A stretch of 51,408 nt of DNA from Candidatus Hydrogenedentota bacterium (lineage in GTDB: Bacteria > Hydrogenedentota > Hydrogenedentia > Hydrogenedentales > CAITNO01). The stretch covers positions 1 through 51,408 of the forward strand of contig JAKOTZ010000262.1 of the NCBI GenBank assembly GCA_029776995.1, written 5' to 3'. The notes beneath the pieces are model-generated. The model was given only the letters and a program-made list of their open reading frames with translations, was not told where the DNA came from and ran no database searches. Made by a program: the position numbers and the translations under genes. Shown in pieces: positions 17,597 through 25,993 of the stretch. Within the stretch, counting starts at the first letter, position 1. Every line of letters begins with the position of its first letter.

Positions 17597-18829
17597 ATGG
17601 CCGTTTACGCCTACAAGGCGCTGGAGCGCAAATCCGGGAAAACGATTCGGGGCGTGGTGGATGCCGAGTCGCCGGTGCTGGCCCGGCGGAAATTGCGCGA
17701 ACAGAACCTGTATCCCACCTGGCTGCAGGAACAGACGGCCGGGGCCGGGGCTTCAAAAGCCGCGAAAGGCCCCCGCTCGGCCGGTTTCGGCCGGATTTCC
17801 CAGCGGGATATTGCCCTGATGACCCGGCAGCTGGCGGTATTGCTGAAGGCGGGTATGCCCCTGGTGCAGGCGCTGGACGCCCTGATGGAACAAACCTCTA
17901 GAGTCCGGCTGCGCACGATTATTTTTGACGTTCGCGACAAAGTGAACAGCGGCCGGGGCCTGGGGGATGCCCTGGCCGAGCATCCCAAAGTGTTTTCGGC
18001 CCTGTATACCAACATGGTGCGCGCCGGCGAGACCAGCGGAGCGCTGGAACAGGTCCTGATCCGCCTGGCGGACATCATGGAACGCCAGGCCCGGCTCCGC
18101 GCGCAGATTCTTTCCGCGCTGGCCTATCCGGCATTCATGGCCCTGTTCGCGGTAGCCATTATCGTGTTTATGATGACGGTCATTATTCCGCGGATTACCC
18201 GCCTGTTTGAACGGCAGGGACAGGACCTGCCCGCGATCACCAAAGCGGTGATCAATACCAGTTACGTGATTGGACACTATTGGTTTGTTATTGCGGGCGC
18301 CGTGTTCGGGGTATACATGCTTTGGCGGCTGTGGACCCGGACGCCCCGCGGCAGGCGCCGGTGGGATGCAATCCGTCTTAAAATGCCCCTCTATGGAACG
18401 TTATATCTTAAGACCATTTCGGCGCGGTTTGCCCGTACCCTGGGGACCATGCTCCAGAGCGGTTTGACCATGCTGCCCGCGCTGGACGTTGTTTTTACCG
18501 TAATCGACAACAAAATTATTCTGGACAACCTCGAAAAGTTGAAAACCGACGTGCGGCGGGGCAGGGACCTGGCGCATCCGCTCAAGGAATGCGGATTGTT
18601 CCCGCCCATGATGATCCACATGATCGAGCTGGGCCAGCGAAGCGGCGAACTGGAATCCATGCTGATCCAGGTGGCCGACACGATGGATGAAGACGTGCGC
18701 CTGACCATTGACGCGCTGGTCGCCCTGCTGGAGCCGGTGATCATCATTGTCATGGGGCTGTTCGTCGGAACGCTGGTTTTATCCATCCTGCTGCCCATCT
18801 TCAAGATGAGCACACAGATCGGAAAATAA
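17597..18829 (+). CDS. gspF: type II secretion inner-membrane platform protein GspF
   Basis: A 410-residue polytopic protein with two T2SSF domains. Each has a cytoplasmic helical bundle (FGRISQRDIALMTRQLAVLL; TISARFARTLGTMLQSG) with the family pattern ending in M-I-x-x-G-[EQ] (NMVRAGETSGALEQ; HMIELGQRSGELES). Membrane helices are at FMALFAVAIIVFMMTVIIP, YWFVIAGAVFGVYMLW and PVIIIVMGLFVGTLVLSILL. The start immediately follows the gspE stop (TAAAATG), consistent with co-translation. Confidence 0.95.
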   Translation: MAVYAYKALERKSGKTIRGVVDAESPVLARRKLREQNLYPTWLQEQTAGAGASKAAKGPRSAGFGRISQRDIALMTRQLAVLLKAGMPLVQALDALMEQTSRVRLRTIIFDVRDKVNSGRGLGDALAEHPKVFSALYTNMVRAGETSGALEQVLIRLADIMERQARLRAQILSALAYPAFMALFAVAIIVFMMTVIIPRITRLFERQGQDLPAITKAVINTSYVIGHYWFVIAGAVFGVYMLWRLWTRTPRGRRRWDAIRLKMPLYGTLYLKTISARFARTLGTMLQSGLTMLPALDVVFTVIDNKIILDNLEKLKTDVRRGRDLAHPLKECGLFPPMMIHMIELGQRSGELESMLIQVADTMDEDVRLTIDALVALLEPVIIIVMGLFVGTLVLSILLPIFKMSTQIGK

Positions 18830-18865
18830 ATATAACGGCGCGCGCGCGCCATGGAGGCTGATATC

Positions 18866-19273
18866 ATGCGCAAGGAACAGTTGTCTGATTTTGGAAAGCG
18901 GAAGAAACGCCAGGCAGGTTTCTCGCTGATCGAACTGATGGTGGTCGTGGCGATCATGGCCACCCTGGCCACGGTGGCATCGCTGTTTTTCCTGGGAGCG
19001 ACAGACGATGCCGATATCGCCAAGGCGCGAACTGAAATAAAAGCGCTTAAAGGGGCCGTGACCCAGTACATGCTCAAAAACAACCGACAGCTGCCCAATT
19101 CCCTCGAGGAAGTGGCCCAGTACATGGATCCGCCGAAAATCCCTAAGGATCCCTGGGGTAACAACTACATTTACCAGAAAGAGGGAACACGCAAATTCGT
19201 CATTATGTCGTACGGCGCTGATGGCGCCCCCGGCGGTGAAGGGGTCAACGGCGATATCAGCAGTAACGACTGA
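18866..19273 (+). CDS. gspG: major pseudopilin GspG
   Basis: A 135-residue type IV-pilin-like protein. The prepilin peptidase site is QAG/FSLIELMVVVAIMATLA with Glu at +5. The C-terminal half has the GspG pattern (LPNSLEEVAQYMDPPKIPKD, PWGNNYIY, SYGADGAPGGEG) where acidic residues bind calcium. GGAGG at 18853-18857 lies eight bases before ATG 18866, which decides this start over ATG 18851. It should be cut and methylated by GspO, whose gene is not in the window. Confidence 0.96.
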   Translation: MRKEQLSDFGKRKKRQAGFSLIELMVVVAIMATLATVASLFFLGATDDADIAKARTEIKALKGAVTQYMLKNNRQLPNSLEEVAQYMDPPKIPKDPWGNNYIYQKEGTRKFVIMSYGADGAPGGEGVNGDISSND

Positions 19274-19284
19274 CAGGAGTGGCC

Positions 19285-20142
19285 GTGCCGGACTGTCGCG
19301 CTCCGTACAGACCGGGAATTTCCCGTGGCCGCGGGGGATTCACCCTGCTGGAACTCTCGGTGGTTATGGTTTTGCTGGCCATTGCTGCCGCCGTTGCGGC
19401 GCCGCAGTTTTTTCCCGCGCTCCGTTTCGCGTCCGCCGAGTGGGAAGCGCGGCAGCTGGCCGGGTTCGGCACGGAAGCGGCCGCAGAGGCCTGCCTTTTT
19501 AAAGATTCTGGATTTGTCCGGATTGACCTCTCCGGCCAGGAATACTGGGCTGTACGGCTCATTTATCCTGATCCGGATCTGGACAAACTGGCCGAACAGT
19601 ATGCGCCGCCTCCGATAATGGGCGGTCAGCAGGCAGGAAGCCGGTTATTCGAAAAAAACAGCAGCGCCGGCGGGTTCGGCATATCTCAGGGGGACATGGC
19701 GCAAGCCGTGAAGCAGATGGGGGAGGAAGGTGAACTGGACCCGGAATCTGCGGATCTCCTGATGCGGTGGAAAGTCGACCAGTTCGTGCGTCGGAATCTC
19801 GAAGCGCGCGCGCGGAACGTGATTCCGGGAGAGGGGCTGTTTGAAGACACTGGACCGCTGTTCGAAAAATCTTTTTCGTTCGAGGAAGAGGAACCTGAAG
19901 AAGAGGAACTGGGCGGCCTGCTGGACCGGAGGCGGATTCCGGAAGGCATGCGGATCACAGCGGTAACCGTAAACGGTGAACGATTCACCCGGGGGCTGGT
20001 TGAGATTGAGGTGCCCGCCACGGGCTTTTCGGCGCCGGTGGAAATTGAACTGGCCAGCGATGACGGCGAATCGTTTTTGGTTACATGGAATCCCATGATC
20101 AACCGAGGTTCCTTCGTGTCTACAGGGGAGGGTGGAGCGTGA
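19285..20142 (+). CDS. gspH: GspH-like minor pseudopilin, unusually long
   Basis: A 285-residue protein with the prepilin site RGG/FTLLELSVVMVLLAIAAA. Position after gspG and sequence after the helix (PQFFPALRFASAEWEARQL) fit GspH/FimT. GspH is normally about 150-190 residues. Here a central stretch (about residues 95-215) with KQMGEEGELDPESADLLMRW and an acidic run (FEEEEPEEEELGG) has been added between the helix and the C-terminal beta part. GTG at 19285 is chosen because AGGAG (19275-19279) ends five bases before it; GTG 19279 overlaps that site. Confidence 0.75.
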   Translation: MPDCRAPYRPGISRGRGGFTLLELSVVMVLLAIAAAVAAPQFFPALRFASAEWEARQLAGFGTEAAAEACLFKDSGFVRIDLSGQEYWAVRLIYPDPDLDKLAEQYAPPPIMGGQQAGSRLFEKNSSAGGFGISQGDMAQAVKQMGEEGELDPESADLLMRWKVDQFVRRNLEARARNVIPGEGLFEDTGPLFEKSFSFEEEEPEEEELGGLLDRRRIPEGMRITAVTVNGERFTRGLVEIEVPATGFSAPVEIELASDDGESFLVTWNPMINRGSFVSTGEGGA

Positions 20143-20672
20143 ACCGAAAAGCCGCTATGATGACGCATCCGCCCGCAATCCGGCAGCCGGATATTTCAGG
20201 TGGATTCACGCTGGTAGAAATTCTGGTGGCGCTTACTGTGTTGGCGGTGGCCGCCTTCGTGCTGGTCGACGCCCACCTGACCGCGGCCAAAATCCATCTG
20301 GACGCGGCCGAAGCCGCGGAAAAACGGATGCTGCTTGAAGGGGTGGTTTCCCGGGCGGAGGTGGCCTTGTCCGCGGGCAACCTGTCCGGAGAAGGATTTT
20401 TTGACGACACCCGCCAGGATTACCGATGGTCCTTTCAGGCCGAACCCTACAGCGCGGACGCATTCACGCCGCTCTTCCACGTGCAGGCATCCCTGATTGG
20501 TCCGGACGGTGAAGATACCCTGGAATTCTACTGGTTTGATCCCAGCGGCGGGGAATCCAACACGGACGCAAGCCTGACCGGTAAGTCTTCTGTACGCAGA
20601 GGACCCGCCCGGGCAACCCTGCGTTCAGGCGCCGGCGGAATGAGCCGCATGGGTGGCGGAGGGCGGCGCTGA
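20139..20672 (+). CDS. gspI: minor pseudopilin GspI-like
   Basis: A 177-residue pseudopilin with the cleavage site SGG/FTLVEILVALTVLAVAAF. The order H-I-J-K and the short leader support GspI. The start is GTG at 20139, overlapping the gspH stop (GTGA), with GGGAGG seven bases upstream; ATG 20157 is an alternative. The C-terminus ends in a Gly/Arg-rich tail (GAGGMSRMGGGGRR), unusual for GspI. GspI is part of the pseudopilus tip complex with J and K. Confidence 0.8.
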   Translation: MNRKAAMMTHPPAIRQPDISGGFTLVEILVALTVLAVAAFVLVDAHLTAAKIHLDAAEAAEKRMLLEGVVSRAEVALSAGNLSGEGFFDDTRQDYRWSFQAEPYSADAFTPLFHVQASLIGPDGEDTLEFYWFDPSGGESNTDASLTGKSSVRRGPARATLRSGAGGMSRMGGGGRR

Positions 20673-21502
20673 TGCCTGATTTTTCCGCGCGCGCAATATC
20701 TCCGGTAAAAGGTTTTACCCTGCTGGAACTGCTGATCGCGATTACCATCCTCGCCATCATTACGGGCATCGTGTATGCCGTGTTCTCATCGGTAACCGAA
20801 ACCATGGCGGCGGCCCGGGAAGACGCGGACCGGTTGCAGGTGCGGTTGGCGCTGCACCGGTATCTTGCCGCGGCGCTGGAAGGGATTTCCGCGGATTCCG
20901 CCTGCCTGGATGAGAGCCGGGCGTTCGAGGGAAAATCGGAGGACGGTCCAGCCGGCCCCGCGGATTCCCTGGTGTTTACGGCGGGGATCCCGGAGACCGG
21001 TCCCGGCGCGCTGCCCGGAATGATCAAGCTCATTTCCTTTGAGGTGGTATCCGATCAGGACGTCCCTCAGGACGCGCTGGTATACCAGGTGGACACGGAC
21101 CAGCCCTGCATGACCCTGCTGATTTCCGAGCAGCCGCTGGCTGCGTCCAGCGGACTGGAAGGCGCTATTTCCGGGACGGATCAGCTTCCCATAGTATCCC
21201 GCGCGATCCCCGTAACCCTGTTTGACGTGCTGTATTACGACGGCCTGTCGGATGAGTGGACAGAGGAATGGAATTCTCTTGATGAGGGACGCCTTCCCTG
21301 GGCCGTTTGGGTTCGGGCTAAACTGCCGGATCCCGTGGATGCCGCGTATCCCTCCAGCCCGGATGCGGCGGACGTGGATGTGATTGTTCCGGTGGCCCAG
21401 GGCATGGGTACGGAAGTGGGGTTCCTGGATTTCAATCGCATTATGCTGACGTCAGAGTTTGGGACAGACCAGCGTGATCGCGCCGGAAAAAAGAAGGAAT
21501 AA
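20672..21502 (+). CDS. gspJ: minor pseudopilin GspJ-like
   Basis: A 276-residue pseudopilin with KG/FTLLELLIAITILAIITG and then the GspJ-type YAVFSSVTETMAAAREDADR. The C-terminal domain is beta-rich with VTLFDVLYYDGLSDEWTEEW and LPWAVWVRAKL, as in GspJ. The start overlaps the gspI stop (TGATG). GspJ binds GspI and GspK at the tip of the pseudopilus. Confidence 0.85.
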   Translation: MPDFSARAISPVKGFTLLELLIAITILAIITGIVYAVFSSVTETMAAAREDADRLQVRLALHRYLAAALEGISADSACLDESRAFEGKSEDGPAGPADSLVFTAGIPETGPGALPGMIKLISFEVVSDQDVPQDALVYQVDTDQPCMTLLISEQPLAASSGLEGAISGTDQLPIVSRAIPVTLFDVLYYDGLSDEWTEEWNSLDEGRLPWAVWVRAKLPDPVDAAYPSSPDAADVDVIVPVAQGMGTEVGFLDFNRIMLTSEFGTDQRDRAGKKKE

Positions 21503-21509
21503 CCCGGAG

Positions 21510-22688
21510 GTGATAGCCCACACCAAAAACAGGATGGCTTCCGCCCGCGCGGGTGTTGCGCTTTTGGTGGCGCTGGTATTCGTGGCGTTGCTGTCGGCGC
21601 TGGTTTTCGGTTTTTTTTATGACATGGAGGTATCCGCGTCTTCGGCTTATGCCGTCGGTGACGACTTTCTGGCCTGGCTGGCGGCCCGGTCCGCGGTGGC
21701 CCAGGCAATGGGGCTCCTGGCCGACGACCTGGCCCAGGTGGAACAAAGCGGCATGCCCCCCTACGACAGCGAACTCGACACCTGGGCTGCGGGCATTCCG
21801 GCGACCGATCTGAATGAGGCGAAAATGCGCGCCTCCATATCCGACGAATACGGAAAAATCAACCTCAACGCGCTGTTTCTCAAACAGGGGGATCAGCTGG
21901 TCCGCAACGAGCGGCTCATCCAGGCGTTGCGCGATTTCTTCGCGTTGCGCACCGCCGGTGACCAGAAGGACCCCACGGACGCCATTCTGGACTGGCTGGA
22001 CTATGACGACATGGATGCCGAAGAGCCTGAAGGGGCGGAAAACAGCTATTACATGGGATTGCAGAACCCCTACCCCTGCAAAAACGGCCCCATGGATTCG
22101 ATTGAGGAGCTGCTGCTGATCAAAGGCATTACCCCGGAGCTCTATTTTGGGGATCCGGAACAGAACCAGTTGCCCCTCTCTGAGTACCTCACCGTTCACG
22201 GGGACTGGCGCGGACGGGTGAACGTGAACACCGCCCGGGAAGAGGTGATCGCCGCTGTGATCGGCGCCAGTACCGGAAACCAGGACCTGGGGCTGGCCCA
22301 GCAGATCTTTGACGAAGCCCGGATGAGCCCTTTTGAGGATCTCAGCCGCCTTGCCCAGTTTTTGCCACTCCCCGCGGAGCCGCCCGCGGCCCAGCGTCCC
22401 GCAAGGACTGCCGATGGTCGGCGGGTGGATCCAAGGGAATTGGAACGGCAGCGCCAGACCGCCCAGACGCAGCGGATGTTCCGGGTGGACAGTTACGTCT
22501 TCAGGATTCAGGGCGACGGCATGAAAGGCGATACGATCGTTCGAATTGAGGCTTATGTGTGGCGCACGCCGCTGGACCCCAGGGAACTGGAAGAATATGC
22601 CGCAAACTTCGGGTCGATTCTGGAGGGATCCGCGGAGCCGGTTCCCCCTGAGGCGTTCCGCGTGCTGGACTGGAGAATTATAAAATGA
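21510..22688 (+). CDS. gspK: minor pseudopilin GspK
   Basis: A 392-residue protein with the GspK-type N-terminus ARAG/VALLVALVFVALLSALVFG. It lacks the usual Glu at +5, which is normal for GspK. The large alpha domain shows the GspK features SISDEYGKINLNALF, AILDWLDYDDMDAEEPEGAE and the later helix-hairpin-helix-like VNVNTAREEVIAAVI. GTG at 21510 follows the gspJ stop with AAGGA upstream; ATG at 21534 is the other candidate. It caps the pseudopilus. Confidence 0.9.
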   Translation: MIAHTKNRMASARAGVALLVALVFVALLSALVFGFFYDMEVSASSAYAVGDDFLAWLAARSAVAQAMGLLADDLAQVEQSGMPPYDSELDTWAAGIPATDLNEAKMRASISDEYGKINLNALFLKQGDQLVRNERLIQALRDFFALRTAGDQKDPTDAILDWLDYDDMDAEEPEGAENSYYMGLQNPYPCKNGPMDSIEELLLIKGITPELYFGDPEQNQLPLSEYLTVHGDWRGRVNVNTAREEVIAAVIGASTGNQDLGLAQQIFDEARMSPFEDLSRLAQFLPLPAEPPAAQRPARTADGRRVDPRELERQRQTAQTQRMFRVDSYVFRIQGDGMKGDTIVRIEAYVWRTPLDPRELEEYAANFGSILEGSAEPVPPEAFRVLDWRIIK

Positions 22689-22771
22689 AGGCGGTCTCGC
22701 GAAAACGGTGGATGTCGGCAGTGACGGCCTTCCATATCCACCGGCAACGCTTCCGGTCAGATAAGGATTAA
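22685..22771 (+). CDS. possible 28-residue basic micro-ORF between gspK and gspL
   Basis: An ATG overlapping the gspK stop (ATGA) opens a frame that ends at TAA 22769-22771, five bases before the gspL ATG. The peptide starts MKAVSRKRWMS and ends RFRSDKD, with nine Arg/Lys. It contains the gspL ribosome site. It may be a real coupling ORF that carries ribosomes from gspK to gspL, or chance; no family is recognised. Confidence 0.3.
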   Translation: MKAVSRKRWMSAVTAFHIHRQRFRSDKD

Positions 22772-22775
22772 TAGC

Positions 22776-24230
22776 ATGGGTGTATATCTGTCAGTCGTAC
22801 GGACAGAAGGAGATGACATACGGCTGGCCGGTCTGCGTGTCGGCCGGGGGATGCCTTCTTTGGTGGAAGTTCTGGAAGGCAGGGCAGCGTATGAATCTCC
22901 CGAACAGCGGGATGAGGCCATCCGGAACGAAACGGAAAACCTGCTCAGCCGCATGAAAACCCGGCCGCTCGCGTTCGTGCTCTGCCTGCCGGCGCATCGG
23001 ATCATCAGCCGCCTGATCAAAGTGCCTTTTAAGGGACGGTCCCAGGTCAGCCAGGCCGTTCCAGTTGAGCTGGAGCCCCATCTGCCGTTTCCGGTAGACG
23101 AGTTGGCGCTGGATTTTACGGTAACCCGCGTGCTGGAGGACGAAACCGAAGTGCTCGCCTTCGGCATCCGGCAGAGCGCGCTGGACAACAGCCTGGCGCC
23201 TCTGATGGAACTTGACGCGCACCCTGAAGCCGCCGTTCCCGACACCTCCGGATTAACCGCGCTGTGGCTTGCCGCGCACAGGCGAACCCGGGAGCCCGCC
23301 GTGGTGGTGCACCTGTGTGAAACGTGCTGCGTGTTCACGTTTCTGCGCGACCGCAATATCTGCTTCACCCGGGCCATCCCCATAGCCGGTTCCGACGCGG
23401 CAGCAAATCCTGACGCTTTTACCCGGGAACTGCGGAATACCCTGCGCAACCTGGCCCTGACCCGGAAAGGGGATCCCGAACCGGACCGCCTGTACCTCAC
23501 GGGAATTCCGCAGGAGCATCCTGTTGTTGCCGCGCTGGAACAGCAGCTGGGACTGCCGGTGACGGCGGAAGTGATGCTTCATGCCGTTCGGGGTAGTCGA
23601 AGAATTCCCGCTGCAAACGAAGAAACGCTGTGGTTTAACCGGTGGGAACCCCTGATCGGCGCCGCGATGGCGGCAGCCGGCAGGGATGGTGCGGTCAATC
23701 TGATCCGAGGCGCCCAGGGCGGACGCGCGCTGGTCAGCGGTATCATCAGTCATGCCCTGTTTTCCGCGTGTCTGGGCCTGGTGGCGGTGATGCTCTGGGG
23801 ACTTTCCTATCACGTGGCGGTACGCCGCCTTGAAATGGAGCGGGCCCTGCTCGAGAGCCAGGCCGAGCAGGTGGACGCGGAAATTCTCCGCCTGGCGGAT
23901 GAAGGATTGGGAGAAGACGTTGACACTACCCCATTCTTTGATCCACCGCTGCTGGACGTGTTGAATGACCTGAGCGGACGTATTCCCCCGAAATCCGCCA
24001 CGATTGTCGAAGTCCGCGTGGCGCCGCCGGGGACGCCGGGCGCCTGGATTAGCGTGACCGGAGAAACCGGCAGCGCGTCCCAGTTCGACCAGATCATGGC
24101 ACGTCTGAAAGAAGCGTCCCTGTACAGGGTTTCTCCTGACGCCTCCGTCAAAATGCAGGGCGAACGGACCATTTTCCGGGTGCGGCTGTTCCGTCCCGGC
24201 GAGGAGATAGCCAGTAATGAACAATCTTGA
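22776..24230 (+). CDS. gspL: type II secretion protein GspL-like (PilM/PilN-type fold)
   Basis: A 484-residue protein. The N-terminal 310 residues form an actin-like (PilM/GspL) domain: FVLCLPAHRIISRLIKVPFK, QAVPVELEPHLPFPVDELAL, and AVVVHLCETCCVFTFLRDRN. A single membrane helix follows (HALFSACLGLVAVMLWGLSY), then a coiled coil and a small ferredoxin-like domain (LLDVLNDLSGRIPPKSATIV ... WISVTGETGSASQFDQIMAR), as in GspL and PilN. It connects GspE to the periplasmic part of the machine. ATG at 22776 has AAGGA eight bases upstream. Confidence 0.85.
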   Translation: MGVYLSVVRTEGDDIRLAGLRVGRGMPSLVEVLEGRAAYESPEQRDEAIRNETENLLSRMKTRPLAFVLCLPAHRIISRLIKVPFKGRSQVSQAVPVELEPHLPFPVDELALDFTVTRVLEDETEVLAFGIRQSALDNSLAPLMELDAHPEAAVPDTSGLTALWLAAHRRTREPAVVVHLCETCCVFTFLRDRNICFTRAIPIAGSDAAANPDAFTRELRNTLRNLALTRKGDPEPDRLYLTGIPQEHPVVAALEQQLGLPVTAEVMLHAVRGSRRIPAANEETLWFNRWEPLIGAAMAAAGRDGAVNLIRGAQGGRALVSGIISHALFSACLGLVAVMLWGLSYHVAVRRLEMERALLESQAEQVDAEILRLADEGLGEDVDTTPFFDPPLLDVLNDLSGRIPPKSATIVEVRVAPPGTPGAWISVTGETGSASQFDQIMARLKEASLYRVSPDASVKMQGERTIFRVRLFRPGEEIASNEQS

Positions 24231-24780
24231 TCAGCGAGACCGTATCGGACTGATGTTTGTCTTTTTTGTGGCGGTGCTGGTGCTGATGATGGCCGCTTAT
24301 ATTCCGCGGGGGCCCCGTCAGCGCTGGCTCAATTCGGAAAGCGCCCTGACGGCGTCGAGATCCGCCCTGCAGGAAAAATTGTTGCAGTACGCGGATCAGC
24401 AGGACCGCCTGGCCCGGCAGAAACAGCTGATGGAACTGCTGGAAAAACGGCCGTCCGATTTTTCCCTGTTCGCCCTGATGGACAACCTGCTCAATAAAAC
24501 CGGCCTGCGTTCCAAGGCCCAGTTGGAACAGTACCGCCCCAGGGGCGCGTCCGCCCGCCAACCCATGGTGCAGCTGCGCATGCAGGGTGTCGCGCTGTCA
24601 GAACTGGTCAGCCTCCTGCATGAAACGCTGAAGCGGGAAAATGTGGTAGCCGTGTACAAAGTGGACGCACTGAAGCCCGCGGTTACCGGAAAAGGGCTGG
24701 ACTGTGACATCACCTTTGCTACCGTAGTGCTGGAAAAGAATGGAGCTGAGGAACCCGCGGCGCCAGCGGCCGAGGGTTAA
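24217..24780 (+). CDS. gspM: type II secretion protein GspM-like
   Basis: A 187-residue bitopic protein. It has one N-terminal helix (IGLMFVFFVAVLVLMMAAYI), a coiled coil (ALTASRSALQEKLLQYADQQ) and a C-terminal ferredoxin-like domain (VQLRMQGVALSELVSLLHET), the layout of GspM/PilO. It overlaps gspL by 14 bases and is the last gene of the operon. It meets the HAD gene tail to tail with a four-base overlap, so no terminator fits between them. Confidence 0.82.
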   Translation: MNNLDQRDRIGLMFVFFVAVLVLMMAAYIPRGPRQRWLNSESALTASRSALQEKLLQYADQQDRLARQKQLMELLEKRPSDFSLFALMDNLLNKTGLRSKAQLEQYRPRGASARQPMVQLRMQGVALSELVSLLHETLKRENVVAVYKVDALKPAVTGKGLDCDITFATVVLEKNGAEEPAAPAAEG

Positions 24781-25472
24781 TCCGCCGCGCGCCGGATAAG
24801 TAGAGGTGAAATCAGCCTAACCACATCGGAGGCTGTAATCTCCGAGAAATCCCGGATCTGCATCGTGGTACGGTCCAGATAGCCCGCGCTGACCGGCGAC
24901 ATACCGTGGGTGACGGCTACGCAGGGCATGCCCGCGGCTTCGGCCGCCAGAAACCCGGAATAACTGTCTTCAAAAACCACGCACCGGGAGGGTTCCAGCT
25001 TCAGACAGGCTGCCGCCCGGAGAAAAAGGTCCGGCTTAGGTTTTCCGGGCAGATCCGGACTGGGGGTTACAATCACGGCAAACTGTTGCCGAAGCCCCAG
25101 TCCGTCCAGTACGAGGTCCACGTTCTCCGACGGGGCATTGGATGCCACGGCCAGTCCGGCGCCCATATCCGCCAGCGCGGCAACCAGATCCCGGAGACCC
25201 GTTATTTCGGTAATGTGTTCCCGGTAAATCTCCCGGTATATCGCCTCCTTTTCATCAGCCAGGCTGTCCGGTAGATCTGGCGACCCGAACAGTTCCCGCA
25301 TGCGGATCATAATGGTTCGGTTGTCCCGGGAGTGAATGTTTTCCCGGTAATAGGTCTCATCGATAGGAAGGCCGTGCCGCCGTCCCAGTTCAATCCAGGC
25401 CCGGCGGTGGAACGGATGGTTATCCACCATGGTCCCGTCTACATCAAACAGGCAGCCGAAAAGATAGCCCAT
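24777..25472 (-). CDS. HAD-superfamily phosphatase, beta-phosphoglucomutase-like
   Basis: A 231-residue haloacid dehalogenase-type hydrolase of subfamily IA. Motif I is FDVDGTMVDN (nucleophile Asp and acid/base Asp), motif II is VASNAPSEN, motif III is GKPKPDLFLRAA (Lys) and motif IV is VVFEDSYSGFLAA. The helical cap follows motif I (HPFHRRAWIELGRRHGLPID). Family members dephosphorylate sugar phosphates or isomerise beta-glucose-1-phosphate; the substrate is not defined here. ATG 25472 has AGGA eight bases upstream, and the open frame upstream overlaps dgkA and is not part of the gene. Confidence 0.9.
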   Translation of the reverse strand: MGYLFGCLFDVDGTMVDNHPFHRRAWIELGRRHGLPIDETYYRENIHSRDNRTIMIRMRELFGSPDLPDSLADEKEAIYREIYREHITEITGLRDLVAALADMGAGLAVASNAPSENVDLVLDGLGLRQQFAVIVTPSPDLPGKPKPDLFLRAAACLKLEPSRCVVFEDSYSGFLAAEAAGMPCVAVTHGMSPVSAGYLDRTTMQIRDFSEITASDVVRLISPLLIRRAAD

Positions 25473-25528
25473 GAATATGTTCCTGATTTTTTTGGTCCCC
25501 TGGCCGTTTATAGTACCCGAAACGCGAA

Positions 25529-25993
25529 TCATCCGGCGAACAGCGGTTTTGCCAGCGCCAGAAAACGGGGGCCAAAGATAATCAGGCCGACGGCCAGCGT
25601 TCCCATCACCGCCAGCAGCACCCCCGCCGCGGCGGCATCTTTGGCGTGCCCGATCATGGGGTGGCGGTGCGGAACCGCAGCGTCCGCCAGGAATTCGAAG
25701 GCGGTGTTGATGGCTTCCGCTGTCCAGACCAGGGCAATGCTCAGCGCGACCGCGCACCATTCCATTGCCGTGAGGCCGAACCACAGCCCGCCTGTGATCA
25801 CGCCCACCGTCGAGACCAGTTCGATGCGCGCGTTGGGCTGCGTCCGGACCAGCACGGCGATGCCTTGCAGCGCGTACCGCGCGCTGAACAGCCGGTCGCG
25901 CAAGCCCAGGGGCCTGCTCCTCGGCGAGGGTTCCCCGGACGGGCCTTCCGTCAATGCGTCCCGGTTTTTATGTGAGGTCTTCGGCTGACGCAT
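25529..25993 (-). CDS. dgkA: diacylglycerol kinase/undecaprenol kinase (DgkA family)
   Basis: A 154-residue small integral membrane kinase. The family motif is present: EAINTAFEFLADA followed by HPMIGHAKDAAAAGVLLAV, with ARYALQGIAVLVRTQPNARI before it and three membrane helices. Members phosphorylate diacylglycerol (Gram-negative type) or undecaprenol (Gram-positive type); the sequence does not separate the two for me. The N-terminal 30 residues are polar and Pro-rich. It overlaps the end of the adenosyltransferase gene by 26 bases. Confidence 0.9.
   Translation of the reverse strand: MRQPKTSHKNRDALTEGPSGEPSPRSRPLGLRDRLFSARYALQGIAVLVRTQPNARIELVSTVGVITGGLWFGLTAMEWCAVALSIALVWTAEAINTAFEFLADAAVPHRHPMIGHAKDAAAAGVLLAVMGTLAVGLIIFGPRFLALAKPLFAG

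Noticed and set aside
25473-25784. N-terminal extension of the HAD phosphatase
   Set aside because: The extra 104 residues run over dgkA and are low-complexity; ATG 25472 has a ribosome site.
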